Source: Limnohabitans sp. G3-2
GTDB taxonomy: Bacteria; Pseudomonadota; Gammaproteobacteria; Burkholderiales; Burkholderiaceae_C
Direction: 5' to 3'
DNA: 64,000 nucleotides
NCBI RefSeq assembly: GCF_002778275.1
Contig: NZ_NESG01000005.1
Location: 307,296 to 371,295 of the forward strand
Of this stretch, positions 37,055 to 46,110 are shown one piece after another. A program made the position numbers and the translations under genes. The notes under the pieces are model-generated. The model saw only the letters and a program-made list of their open reading frames with translations. It searched no databases and was not told where the DNA came from. The stretch's first letter is position 1, and every line of letters begins with the position of its first letter.

Positions 37055-37083
37055 GATTCCTGAATTGTTAAGAATCAGGAATC
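37055..37083 (-). promoter_or_regulatory. Inverted repeat covering the ribosome-binding site of the TpsB gene
   Basis: GATTCCTGA (37055-37063) and TCAGGAATC (37075-37083) form a perfect 9-bp stem with an 11-base A/T-rich loop. On the minus-strand transcript the second arm contains the GGA that would serve TTG 37051, so the folded form would hide it. If translation starts at TTG 37093 instead, the hairpin would lie within the coding sequence. Confidence 0.6.
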
Positions 37084-37180
37084 CTACCCACAAATGATTA
37101 CCAAATAGTTACAATTTGTTTCTTTAGTACCTCTTCTTGAACGCAGAGACAACGCCCCCGCACAAGCCCGCCGCGGCCTC

Positions 37181-37278
37181 CCACCACAGTCAAAAGACAG
37201 GTGCCCATCGCATCCACTTCAACGGCCTTCTTGGGCGCGAGCCCCTGTTCGCGAACGGTTGAACCACCGCTCGCACTC
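37181..37278. repeat. 98-bp dispersed repeat with A-type REP unit, copy 2
   Basis: Same sequence as 21752-21849 with about six mismatches, in the same orientation. It ends two bases before the uvrA stop region and fills the spacer between uvrA and the two-partner secretion operon. Confidence 0.85.
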
Positions 37279-37280
37279 GC

Positions 37281-40200
37281 TCAAACCCTGGCCAACACGG
37301 GCCCCAGCGCCACGCCCGTGTGCGTGCCCAAGAGCACCAGCGCCTCGGGTGTCATGGCGGCCACAATGCGGCCACCGGCGTTGCCGCCTTCTGGCCCCAG
37401 GTCAATCACCCAATCGGCTTCGGCGATCACGTCCAGGTCGTGCTCGATCACGATCACGCTGTGGCCCGCGTTCACCAAGCGGTGCAGCACGCTGATGAGC
37501 TTGTCCACATCGGCCATGTGCAGGCCCACCGTGGGCTCGTCCAGCACATACAGCGTATGCGGCGCTTTGTTGCCGCGCTTGCCCACTTCGTCACGCACCT
37601 TGGTGAGTTCGGTCACCAGTTTGATGCGCTGGGCTTCGCCGCCGCTGAGCGTGGGTGAGGGCTGACCCAAGGTGAGGTAGCCCAGCCCCACGTCTTTGAG
37701 CAACTGCAACGGGTGGGCAATGCTGGGCATGCTGGCAAAAAAGTCCACCGCCTCGTCCACTTCCATCTGCAGCACATCGCCGATGCTCTTGCCGCGCCAC
37801 GTCACCGCCAAGGTCTCGGGGTTGAAGCGGGCGCCTCGGCAGGTTTCGCAAGGCACTTTCACATCGGGCAAAAAGCTCATCTCGATGGTGCGCATGCCCT
37901 GGCCTTCGCAACTCGGGCAGCGGCCTTCGCCGGTGTTGAAACTGAAACGCCCGGCGGCGTAACCCCGCGCCTTGGCTTCCAAGGTTTCGGCAAACAGTTT
38001 GCGGATCGTGTCCCAAAATCCGATGTAAGTGGCCGGGCAGGAACGCGGCGTTTTGCCAATGGGCGTTTGGTCCACTTCGAGCACGCGGTCGATGGTTTCA
38101 AAGCCTTGCACATCGCTGCAGGCGGTCAAGGCCACGCGCTGGCCTGCGTCTTGCGCGGTTCGGCCGGCGAAGGTGGAACGCTGGCCGACCAGCGCCTGCA
38201 CATTGGCCAGCAGCACATCGCGGGCCAGGGTGGATTTTCCAGAGCCGCTGACGCCGGTAACGGCGACCAAGCGTTTGAGCGGGACCTGCACATCAACCTT
38301 GCGGAGGTTGTGCAAGTTGGCGCCTGTCAAGGTGAGCCATTGCAGAGGAGCCGCCGCAGTTTCTGCAGCTTCTGCGTGGGGCGGTGGCGTGGGCGCCGAT
38401 TTTGGCGTACCCCCGCCATATGAGGCGCTCGCGTCACCGCCCCGCGCAGAAGTACCCACAACGCGACGCACCTGCATCGGATGCTTCATCGCATGCAACA
38501 AATAACGCCCCGTCTGCGAATCGGCAGAAGCCGTGATGTCGGCCACCGAACCTTGCGCCACCAAACGGCCACCACGTTTGCCCGCACTCGGGCCAATGTC
38601 GATGATGTGGTCGGCACGGCGGATGGTGTCTTCGTCGTGCTCCACCACCACCAGCGTGTTGCCTTTGTCGCCCAGCTTGTGCAGGGCGTTGAGCAAGATC
38701 TGGTTGTCGCGGGCGTGCAAGCCAATGGTGGGCTCGTCCAGCACATAGCAAACGCCCTGCAAGTTGCTGCCCAGTTGTGCGGCCAAACGGATGCGTTGCG
38801 CCTCTCCGCCGGAGAGCGTGGGTGCACCCCGGTCGAGCGTGAGGTAGCCCAAACCCACTTCTTCCAAAAACTCCAGGCGGCTTTTGATTTCGGGCACCAA
38901 ATCGCGGGCGATGTCGGCATCGCGCCCGGTGAGCTGCAGTTGGTCCACCCAATGCCGCACGTCGGTCACCGACAAGCTGGCGATGTCGGTGATGCGCCAG
39001 CCCTGGCCAGGCGCCGAGCCCAAGCGCACCGCGCGGGCCGTGGCGTTCAGGCGGGTGCCTTCGCAGCTGGGGCAAGCCACGTTGGCCAAGTCTTCGATCT
39101 CGGGTTCGGCAAAGGTTTGTTCGCGGCCTTTTTGTTTGTCGTCTTGCACCGAATCGTCAAACACTTGGCGTTCGTCTTTGCTGAGCTTGACGCCCGTGCC
39201 CACGCAATCGGGGCACCAGCCGTGCTTGCTGTTGTACGAAAACAAGCGCGGGTCGAGTTCGGCATACGAGGTGTCGCAAGCCGGGCAAGCGCGCAATGTG
39301 GAAAACACGCGGTGTTGGCCGATGCGGGCGGTGGACTCGCCGCTGAACATGGCTTCGAGCAAGCCGTCCAGGTCGCTCAGCACATGCACCACGCCTTTGC
39401 CATGTTCCAGTGTTTTGCTCAGGGCTTGGCGCAGCGCAGTCTCGTTGGACGGCAGCACATCCAGACTGGCCACCGGCAGTTCAATGTTGTGTTCTTTGAA
39501 CCGGTCGATGCGCGGAAAGCCTTGTGTGGGCAAAAAGTCGCCATCGACGCGCAAGTGCGTGTAGCCCCGAGGCCGCGCCCAATCGGCCAGCTCGGTGTAA
39601 ACGCCTTTGCGGCTGTTGACCAGCGGCGCCAACAGGCCAATGTGCTGCCCCCGAAACTGCGTCATCAGCTGCGCGATGATGCTGTCTGGCGTCTGCGGTT
39701 GCACGGGGGTGTTGTCGTGCACGCAATGCTGGATGCCCAGCTTCACGTACAGCAGGCGCAAGAAGTGCCAAACCTCGGTGGTGGTGCCCACGGTGGATTT
39801 GCGGCCACCGCGCGACAGGCGCTGCTCGATCGCCACCGTGGGCGGGATGCCGTACACCGCATCCACCTCGGGGCGGCCGGCGGGCTGCACGATGCTGCGC
39901 GCGTAGGCGTTCAGGCTTTCCAAATAACGGCGCTGGCCTTCGTTGAACAAGATGTCAAACGCCAGCGTGGATTTGCCGGAACCACTCACTCCAGTGACCA
40001 CGTTGAAGCTGCCGCGCGGGATGTTGACGCTCAGGTTTTTGAGGTTGTGCTCTTTGGCGTTGACGATTTGGATGTTGTTGTTCAACACAGGTGGGCGTTT
40101 GACAGGCATTGCAGAAGACCCTGCGCCCTCGCGACCCGAAACGCTAGCCAGCGAGGCTGCGGTGTCAGGGGGTGACGATTTTGGCGTACCCCCGCCGTAT

Positions 40201-43200
40201 GAGGAACCCGCTGACGCCGCAGCCTCGCTCCCAAGAACACCCGACCGCCCAGCCAGAACACCGACCTCGCCCCCATCAGAACCCAAACGCTCAGCCACAC
40301 CCAAGACCTCACCCATCGATTCAGCGTACTCGCGCAGCGCCAGCCCCGTGTGCGATGTGGCATGTTGACGCACCTCTTCGGGCGTGCCCTCGGCCACAAC
40401 CAAGCCCCCGGCATAGCCGCCCTCTGGCCCCAGGTCGATCAGCCAATCGCTGGCGCGGATCACATCGAGGTTGTGCTCGATGACGATGAGCGAATGCCCC
40501 GCCTCGAGCAGCTTGCGCAAGGCCCGCATCAGCTTGGCGATGTCGTCAAAGTGCAGGCCCGTGGTCGGCTCGTCAAACAAAAACAGCGTGCCCTTGCGGG
40601 CCAGACTCTGGCGGCTCTTGGAAGCGCTCTTGGCGGCCTCGGCCAAAAAGCCTGCGAGCTTGAGGCGCTGCGCCTCACCGCCCGACAAGGTGGGCACCGG
40701 CTGGCCCAGCTTGACGTACTCCAGACCCACATCGACGATGGGTTGCAGGGCGCGGATCACGTCGCGGTCTTGCGCGAACAAGGCGGCGGCTTCGCTCACG
40801 GTCAAGTTCAGCACATCGGCCACGTTCAGGTGGCGCACAACGCCACCTATGGCTTGGCGCTCGACGGTGATCTCCAAAATTTCGGGGCGGTAGCGCTTGC
40901 CATCGCAATCGGGGCAGCGCAGATACACATCGCTCAAAAACTGCATCTCGACGTGCTCAAAGCCCGAGCCACCGCAGGTGGGGCAGCGGCCATCGCCACC
41001 GTTGAAGCTGAACTTGCTGGCGGTGTAGCCGCGCTGGCGCGACAGCGGCGCGGTGGCAAATATTTCGCGGATCGCGTCCCAGGCCCCCACATAGCTCACC
41101 GGGTTGGATCGGGCGGTTTTGCCAATGGGCGACTGGTCGACAAACACCACATCGCTCAGGTGGTCTGCCCCCAGCAGGCGGTCGTGTGCGCCTGGCGTTT
41201 CGGTGGCTTTGCCAAAGTGGCGCATCAGCGCCGGGGCCAGCACGTCCTGGATCAGGCTGGACTTGCCCGAACCGCTCACACCGGTGATGGTCACAAGCCG
41301 TTGCAGCGGAAAGTCCACGCTGATGTTTTGCAGGTTGTGCTCGCGTGCGCCTTCCAAAATCAAACGCGGCGTGCTGTCGGACACCATGCGCTTGAAGCCC
41401 AGGCCCACTTGTTTGCGCCCACCCAAATAGGCGCCCGTGAGCGTGTCGGCGTTGCGCAAGTCGGCGGTGCTGCCGTCGAACACGATCTCGCCACCGCGCT
41501 CCCCAGGGCCCGGGCCCATGTCGATCATGCGGTCAGCGGCCATCATCACGGCCGGGTCGTGCTCAACCACCACCAGCGTGTTGCCCGCGTCACGCAGCCG
41601 GTGCATGGCCTGGGTGATGCGGTTCATGTCGCGCGGGTGCAGGCCGATGCTCGGTTCGTCCAGCACAAACAAGGTGTTGACGAGGCTGGTGCCCAAGGCG
41701 GTGGTCAAGTTGATGCGCTGCACTTCCCCGCCGCTCAGTGTGCGGCTTTGGCGGTCGAGCGTGAGGTAGCCAATGCCCACGTCGCACAGGTATTTGAGGC
41801 GGGTGGTGATTTCTTCGAGCAGCAGTTGCAGGGCTTTTTGTTCAGCGCTTTTGCCTTGTCCTGGTTCTTCGGAGTGTAGGTTGGCCTTGGTGGTTTCTGC
41901 TGAAGTTCGGTCTGCATCAGCGCGGGGGGCGGGCTCCTCATGAGGCGGGGGTACGCCAAAATCGTCGTCCGCCCCCCGCTCTGTCGCAGACCTGGTGGTC
42001 GCTCGATCGTCTGGCAACATCTCTGTCGCTGTTCTTGCAGGCGCCTTTCCACCCGTACCCACGGCTTCGGCCGGGGATGGGCTGGGCGACGATTTTGGCG
42101 TACCCCCGCCGTATGAGGAGCCCAGCCCATCCCCGGCCGGAGCCTCCCCTGCCAGGCCCACAACAGCCTGCCCCAAGAACGCTTGACCCGAGGCTGACAC
42201 CCGGTCAAAAAACAAACGCAAACGGTCGAGCGGCATGATCATCATGTCGTGCAGGCTCAAACCCGGCAGCGCCTCCAACTGCGCACGGGACCACTTCACA
42301 CCCGCGGGCATGAAACGCTTCTCCACGGGCAAAACGCCATCGGCATCCGAATGGCTGCCAATGCGCCAGAGCAAACTCTCGGTCTTCAAACGCGCGCCTT
42401 GGCATGTCGGGCACTCGGTGTAGCTGCGGTACTTGGACAAGAGCACCCGGATGTGCATCTTGTAGGCCTTGCTCTCCAGGTACTCAAAAAAGCGCTTCAC
42501 GCCGTACCACTGGTGGTTCCAGCGCCCCTTCCACTCGGGGGAGCCATGGATCACCCAGTCTTGCTGCGCTTGCGTCAACTTGTCCCAGGCCGTGTCGCGC
42601 GGAATGCCTGCGGCCTCGGCGTGGCGCATCAGGTCGTCCTGATTTTCTTGCCAGGCGGGCGTTTGCAGCGTCTTGATGGCCCCGGCCCGCAGCGTGAGCT
42701 TGGGGTTGGGAATGACCAGGCCGTAGTCGACCCCGATCACGCGCCCAAAGCCCCGGCAGGTCTCGCACGCGCCCACGGCGGAGTTGAAGGAAAACATCGA
42801 CGGAATCGGGTCGGTGTAGCGCTGATCGCTGTCTGGGCAATGGAGGCCGGTGGAGAAACGCCAGAGGTCAAAGGTGGGCTCGGACGCAGCAGACAAATCG
42901 GGATCTGACCCCAATTTCTCCGCGTACACATTCAGGCGGCCACCGCGTTTCAGGGCCACTTCGATGGCTTCGACCACGCGGGCTTTTTCGGCGGTGCCGA
43001 TGCGAAAGCGGTCGGCGATCACGTCCAGCACTTTGCGCGGGCCGGTGGGGGTGGCCACTTCGCGTTCGGCCTGCACCTTGGTGAAGCCGCTGGCCGAGAG
43101 CCATTGCTCGACCTGCTCGGCGCTGGTGCCTGCGGGCAACTCAACTGGGAAGGTCAGGTACAGGCGCGGGTCGCCCGCTTGGGCGGCGCGCTGGGCCAGT

Positions 43201-43619
43201 TCGGCATAAATGGTGTCGGGGTTGTCGTGGCGCACGGCTTGCGCCGTGTCTTTGTCAAACAGCTGGCCCAAACGGGCGAACAACAACTTCAGGTGGTCGT
43301 TCAGCTCGGTCATGGTGCCCACGGTGGAACGCGAGCTGCGCACCGGGTTGGTCTGGTCAATGGCAATGGCCGGGGGCACGCCTTCGACCTTGTCCACCGC
43401 CGGTTTGTCCATGCGGTCCAGAAACTGGCGGGCGTAGGCGCTGAAGGTCTCCACATAGCGGCGCTGGCCTTCGGCGTACAGCGTGTCGAACACCAGGCTC
43501 GACTTGCCCGAGCCGCTGGGCCCGGTGACGACGGTCAATTCACCCGTGCGGATGTCCAAGTCGATGTTTTTGAGGTTGTGCTGACGGGCACCACGGATGC
43601 GGATGAGACCTTGGGACAT
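37281..43619 (-). CDS. uvrA: Tandem (double-length) UvrA excinuclease ABC subunit A
   Basis: A 2112-residue protein, about twice the usual UvrA length, made of two complete UvrA units. Walker A loops (G-S/V-SGSGKS) lie near residues 35, 783, 1212 and 1793; LSGGE signatures near 627, 977, 1602 and 1990. Both halves keep zinc-finger cysteine pairs ([19 protein letters not shown]) and the UvrA-specific helical domains. UvrA scans DNA for lesions and loads UvrB; normally it acts as a dimer, so one fused chain may supply both halves. Linkers near 480-590, 1140-1170 and 1730-1750 are Pro/Ala/Ser-rich and carry the hairpin repeats described separately. Long UvrA fusions occur in other Burkholderiales. 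Confidence 0.93.
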   Translation of the reverse strand: MSQGLIRIRGARQHNLKNIDLDIRTGELTVVTGPSGSGKSSLVFDTLYAEGQRRYVETFSAYARQFLDRMDKPAVDKVEGVPPAIAIDQTNPVRSSRSTVGTMTELNDHLKLLFARLGQLFDKDTAQAVRHDNPDTIYAELAQRAAQAGDPRLYLTFPVELPAGTSAEQVEQWLSASGFTKVQAEREVATPTGPRKVLDVIADRFRIGTAEKARVVEAIEVALKRGGRLNVYAEKLGSDPDLSAASEPTFDLWRFSTGLHCPDSDQRYTDPIPSMFSFNSAVGACETCRGFGRVIGVDYGLVIPNPKLTLRAGAIKTLQTPAWQENQDDLMRHAEAAGIPRDTAWDKLTQAQQDWVIHGSPEWKGRWNHQWYGVKRFFEYLESKAYKMHIRVLLSKYRSYTECPTCQGARLKTESLLWRIGSHSDADGVLPVEKRFMPAGVKWSRAQLEALPGLSLHDMMIMPLDRLRLFFDRVSASGQAFLGQAVVGLAGEAPAGDGLGSSYGGGTPKSSPSPSPAEAVGTGGKAPARTATEMLPDDRATTRSATERGADDDFGVPPPHEEPAPRADADRTSAETTKANLHSEEPGQGKSAEQKALQLLLEEITTRLKYLCDVGIGYLTLDRQSRTLSGGEVQRINLTTALGTSLVNTLFVLDEPSIGLHPRDMNRITQAMHRLRDAGNTLVVVEHDPAVMMAADRMIDMGPGPGERGGEIVFDGSTADLRNADTLTGAYLGGRKQVGLGFKRMVSDSTPRLILEGAREHNLQNISVDFPLQRLVTITGVSGSGKSSLIQDVLAPALMRHFGKATETPGAHDRLLGADHLSDVVFVDQSPIGKTARSNPVSYVGAWDAIREIFATAPLSRQRGYTASKFSFNGGDGRCPTCGGSGFEHVEMQFLSDVYLRCPDCDGKRYRPEILEITVERQAIGGVVRHLNVADVLNLTVSEAAALFAQDRDVIRALQPIVDVGLEYVKLGQPVPTLSGGEAQRLKLAGFLAEAAKSASKSRQSLARKGTLFLFDEPTTGLHFDDIAKLMRALRKLLEAGHSLIVIEHNLDVIRASDWLIDLGPEGGYAGGLVVAEGTPEEVRQHATSHTGLALREYAESMGEVLGVAERLGSDGGEVGVLAGRSGVLGSEAAASAGSSYGGGTPKSSPPDTAASLASVSGREGAGSSAMPVKRPPVLNNNIQIVNAKEHNLKNLSVNIPRGSFNVVTGVSGSGKSTLAFDILFNEGQRRYLESLNAYARSIVQPAGRPEVDAVYGIPPTVAIEQRLSRGGRKSTVGTTTEVWHFLRLLYVKLGIQHCVHDNTPVQPQTPDSIIAQLMTQFRGQHIGLLAPLVNSRKGVYTELADWARPRGYTHLRVDGDFLPTQGFPRIDRFKEHNIELPVASLDVLPSNETALRQALSKTLEHGKGVVHVLSDLDGLLEAMFSGESTARIGQHRVFSTLRACPACDTSYAELDPRLFSYNSKHGWCPDCVGTGVKLSKDERQVFDDSVQDDKQKGREQTFAEPEIEDLANVACPSCEGTRLNATARAVRLGSAPGQGWRITDIASLSVTDVRHWVDQLQLTGRDADIARDLVPEIKSRLEFLEEVGLGYLTLDRGAPTLSGGEAQRIRLAAQLGSNLQGVCYVLDEPTIGLHARDNQILLNALHKLGDKGNTLVVVEHDEDTIRRADHIIDIGPSAGKRGGRLVAQGSVADITASADSQTGRYLLHAMKHPMQVRRVVGTSARGGDASASYGGGTPKSAPTPPPHAEAAETAAAPLQWLTLTGANLHNLRKVDVQVPLKRLVAVTGVSGSGKSTLARDVLLANVQALVGQRSTFAGRTAQDAGQRVALTACSDVQGFETIDRVLEVDQTPIGKTPRSCPATYIGFWDTIRKLFAETLEAKARGYAAGRFSFNTGEGRCPSCEGQGMRTIEMSFLPDVKVPCETCRGARFNPETLAVTWRGKSIGDVLQMEVDEAVDFFASMPSIAHPLQLLKDVGLGYLTLGQPSPTLSGGEAQRIKLVTELTKVRDEVGKRGNKAPHTLYVLDEPTVGLHMADVDKLISVLHRLVNAGHSVIVIEHDLDVIAEADWVIDLGPEGGNAGGRIVAAMTPEALVLLGTHTGVALGPVLARV
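38369..38452 (+). repeat. Core-plus-private-inverted-repeat element, copy 1 (in uvrA)
   Basis: A 28-base core at 38397-38424 (CGATTTTGGCGTACCCCCGC then CATATGAG) is enclosed by 28-base inverted arms, 38369-38396 and 38425-38452. The arms differ at four positions, all transitions of a type that keeps G-U pairs in one transcript strand. Codes for SYGGGTPKS within the linker before the fourth ATPase module. Confidence 0.85.
40150..40229 (+). repeat. Core-plus-private-inverted-repeat element, copy 2 (in uvrA)
   Basis: The core at 40174-40205 is the 32-base form (GACGATTTTGGCGTACCCCC then GCCGTATGAGGA). The arms 40150-40173 and 40206-40229 are 24 bases with two mismatches, and their sequence (GCGAGGCTGCGG...) is unrelated to the arms of the other copies. 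It lies in the linker joining the two UvrA units. Confidence 0.87.
41909..41992 (-). repeat. Core-plus-private-inverted-repeat element, copy 3, reversed orientation (in uvrA)
   Basis: The same core lies in the opposite orientation at about 41935-41966, with TCATGAG in place of GTATGAG. The arms 41909-41932 and 41969-41992 (GGTCTGC...GCGGGGGGCGG) are 24 bases with three mismatches. Because it is reversed it is read in another frame, as [11 protein letters not shown], yet uvrA stays open. Confidence 0.85.
42063..42144 (+). repeat. Core-plus-private-inverted-repeat element, copy 4 (in uvrA)
   Basis: The 32-base core at 42088-42119 is identical to that of copy 2. The arms 42063-42087 and 42120-42144 are 25 bases with a single mismatch (GGCCGGGGATGGGCTGGGC is perfect). 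It lies 71 bases from copy 3 and in inverse orientation to it, within the linker of the first UvrA unit. Confidence 0.88.
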
Positions 43620-43689
43620 GGACGGGCTTTATGGGGTGAAGGCCAAACATTCTAGGGCGCAGAACAGGACCACACGCGCGGGCAAAAGA

Positions 43690-43713
43690 AAAGCCACGCA
43701 CAGGCGTGGCTTT
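43690..43713 (-). terminator. Terminator after the 65-residue membrane protein gene
   Basis: AAAGCCACGC and GCGTGGCTTT form a 10-bp stem with a 4-base loop, followed on the minus strand by TTCTTTT. It lies between the small gene and uvrA. Confidence 0.85.
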
Positions 43714-43754
43714 GCTTGGAGGCGCTTGACCGGGGTCAAGCACTCAGCGGGCCA

Positions 43755-43952
43755 TCACTTGGCAGCGCTGGCCTCGGGCGCAGGTGCAGCAGCAGGCGCC
43801 GCAGGTGCAGAAGCGTCTGCTTTGGCGGGCTCCACATGCACAGCGTCAGCGCCGTGCTTCTCACCGCTCATGTCCAGGCTGTCACCGCCTTTGCCGATGA
43901 CATACAAAGCCAAGCCAGCAAAGACCACAAAACCAACAACAATTTTCCACAT
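43755..43952 (-). CDS. Small single-pass membrane protein, unknown function
   Basis: A 65-residue protein: an N-terminal membrane helix (MWKIVVGFVVFAGLALYVIG) followed by an Ala/Pro-rich tail (APAAPAAAPAPEASAAK) that would face the periplasm. A GGAG ribosome-binding site lies 7 bases before the ATG. It has hairpin terminators on both sides, so it is a separate small unit or depends on read-through from the transporter gene. I do not recognise a family. Confidence 0.75.
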   Translation of the reverse strand: MWKIVVGFVVFAGLALYVIGKGGDSLDMSGEKHGADAVHVEPAKADASAPAAPAAAPAPEASAAK

Positions 43953-43970
43953 GATTCATCTCCAATAATG

Positions 43971-43998
43971 AAAAAGGCCCTCCACAGAGGGAAGGCCC
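43971..43998 (-). terminator. Terminator after the MHS transporter gene
   Basis: On the minus strand CCCTC and GAGGG pair across TGTG, with GGCC on either side adding partial pairing, and the stem runs into TTTTT. It lies about 45 bases past the transporter stop and just before the small membrane protein's ribosome-binding site. Confidence 0.72.
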
Positions 43999-44041
43999 GA
44001 AATGTAGCACCCGAGTCACCCCGGGATGCTTACAAGAAAGA

Positions 44042-45802
44042 TCAGTCGTCAGCGTAGATGTCGACGTCTTTGGTTTCTTTGATGAACAAACCACCGATCA
44101 CGACGGTTGCACCGGCGATGATGATGGGGTACCACAAGCCGTTGTACATGTTACCGGTCTGGGCCACGATCGCGAAAGCGGTCGTGGGCAGCAAACCACC
44201 GAACCAGCCGTTACCGATGTGGTAAGGCAAGGACATGGAGGTGTAACGGATACGGGTGGGGAACATCTCGACCAGCATGGCGGCGATCGGGCCGTACACC
44301 ATGGTCACCAACAACACCAAGTAGGAGAGGATGATGATGACGGTGACTTTGTCGAACTTGGCCATGTCGGCTTTGACGGGGTAGTTCGCAGCCTTCAGAG
44401 CAGCGCCCAGGTTGGAAGCCAACAAAGTGGCGCCAGCGGTCTTCTCGTTGCTCAAGTCTTTGACAGACTTGGTGGCCGCTTCGATGGCCTTGGCATCTTT
44501 GGGTTCTGCCGCGTTCAGAGCCGCCAGCTTTTCCTCGGCCTTGGCCTTGGCAGCAGCGACGTCTTCAGCCGAGTACTTCACGTTCACCACGGTCTCGCCC
44601 ACCTTGATGATGGCAGGGGTGCCAGCAGGTGCGACTTCGTTCGAGTAGCTCACCGATGCGCCAGCCAAACGTTGCTTGGCAACGTCGCAAGAAGAAGTGA
44701 ACTTCTTGGTGCCTGTGGGGTTGAACTGGAACGAGCACTCGGCTGGGTCAGCAATCACCACCACTTGCGATGCGGCTTGGGCAGCGTACAAGTCGGGGTT
44801 GGCAGCCTTGGTCAAGGCCTTGAACACGGGGAAGTAGGTCAAAGCGGCCAACAAGCAACCGGCCAAAATGATCGGCTTACGGCCAATCTTGTCAGACAGC
44901 GCGCCGAACACGATGAAGAACGGTGTACCGATGATCAAAGAGATCGCGACCATGATGTTGGCGGTGGCGCCGTCCACTTTCAACGCTTGTGTCAAGAAGA
45001 ACAAAGCGTAGAACTGACCGGAGTACCACACCACCGCTTGACCTGCTGTCAAACCGATCAGGGCCAAGATCACGATTTTCAGGTTTTTCCACTGGCCGAA
45101 AGACTCGGACAGAGGGGCCTTGGAGGTCTTGCCTTCGGCTTTCATTTTCACGAAAGCAGGCGATTCGTTCATGCTCAAACGGATGTAGACCGAGATGATC
45201 AACATGATGATCGAGACGATGAATGGCACGCGCCAGCCCCAGTCGGCGAAGGCTTCTTCACCGATGATGGTCCGTGTGCCCAAGATCACCATCAGCGACA
45301 GGAACAAGCCCAAAGTTGCTGTGGTCTGGATCCAGGCGGTGTAAGCACCGCGCTTGCCGTGAGGGGCGTGCTCGGCCACGTAAGTGGCGGCACCACCGTA
45401 CTCACCACCCAAAGCCAAACCTTGCAACAAGCGCAGGCAGATCAGGATGACGGGAGCGGCCACACCAATGCTGGCGTAGTTGGGCAAGATGCCCACGATG
45501 AAGGTCGATGCACCCATGATCAGGATGGTGACCAAGAAGGTGTACTTGCGGCCGATCATGTCGCCCAAGCGGCCGAAGAAGATCGCGCCGAATGGACGCA
45601 CGATGAAACCGGCAGCAAACGCCAGCAAAGCGAAGATGAAAGCAGAGCCTTCGTCCAAGCCGCTGAAGAACTGTTTGGCAATGATCGCGGCCAACGAGCC
45701 GTACAGGTAAAAGTCATACCATTCGAAAACGGTACCCAGAGAAGAGGCAAAAATCACCTTCTTCTCTTCCGCCGACATCGGACGGGGTTCAGTTGTAGCC
45801 AT
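44042..45802 (-). CDS. MHS-family major facilitator transporter (ProP/ShiA-like)
   Basis: A 586-residue inner-membrane symporter. The metabolite:H+ symporter signatures are clear: SSLGTVFEWYDFYLYGS, GRLGDMIGRKYTF after TM2, and LRLLQGLALGGEYGGA. Between TM8 and the last helices there is an insertion of about 140 residues, Lys/Ala/Glu-rich with two cysteines (residues about 355-495), absent from short MHS members. Start MATTEPRPM has a GGAG ribosome-binding site. Substrate (an organic acid or osmolyte) cannot be told. Divergent from the GMC oxidoreductase gene. Confidence 0.88.
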   Translation of the reverse strand: MATTEPRPMSAEEKKVIFASSLGTVFEWYDFYLYGSLAAIIAKQFFSGLDEGSAFIFALLAFAAGFIVRPFGAIFFGRLGDMIGRKYTFLVTILIMGASTFIVGILPNYASIGVAAPVILICLRLLQGLALGGEYGGAATYVAEHAPHGKRGAYTAWIQTTATLGLFLSLMVILGTRTIIGEEAFADWGWRVPFIVSIIMLIISVYIRLSMNESPAFVKMKAEGKTSKAPLSESFGQWKNLKIVILALIGLTAGQAVVWYSGQFYALFFLTQALKVDGATANIMVAISLIIGTPFFIVFGALSDKIGRKPIILAGCLLAALTYFPVFKALTKAANPDLYAAQAASQVVVIADPAECSFQFNPTGTKKFTSSCDVAKQRLAGASVSYSNEVAPAGTPAIIKVGETVVNVKYSAEDVAAAKAKAEEKLAALNAAEPKDAKAIEAATKSVKDLSNEKTAGATLLASNLGAALKAANYPVKADMAKFDKVTVIIILSYLVLLVTMVYGPIAAMLVEMFPTRIRYTSMSLPYHIGNGWFGGLLPTTAFAIVAQTGNMYNGLWYPIIIAGATVVIGGLFIKETKDVDIYADD

Positions 45803-46110
45803 AGAGCTGTCTCCAAAAAAGAGTCTCCGACACGGAAACTTGGCGCGATTCTTGGACCCAGCACTTGCCCCTGTCTGACATGCAACCAACAAACACTTAC
45901 AAACCGCGCGTTAACCCTTGGAATTAATTTCATATTGCGAGAAACAAGCCCAGACCAAGGGTAATCCCCCGAAATCATTTTGGGCCGTACCCCCCAGCGA
46001 TGGCCGTTGAATGCGGACCAAGCTGTGTTTTGCGCGTCTTCCAGGCATGGCCTGATCCATTACAGTTCACCGTCACCGCCCAGAACCCTGCAGCCCACAC
46101 CCCACAAGCC
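45803..46110. other. Divergent intergenic region between transporter and oxidoreductase
   Basis: A 308-base spacer between two divergent genes. It must hold both promoters. It contains an A/T-rich block (GGAATTAATTTCATATTG) near 45920-45940, but no convincing operator palindrome, repeat or RNA structure was found. Confidence 0.5.

Noticed and set aside
38481..40175. Plus-strand open frame of 564 codons within uvrA
   Set aside because: Antisense to conserved ATPase modules of uvrA; typical third-position shadow.
44219..45964. Plus-strand open frame of 581 codons
   Set aside because: Antisense to the MHS transporter; Gln/His-rich shadow of hydrophobic codons.
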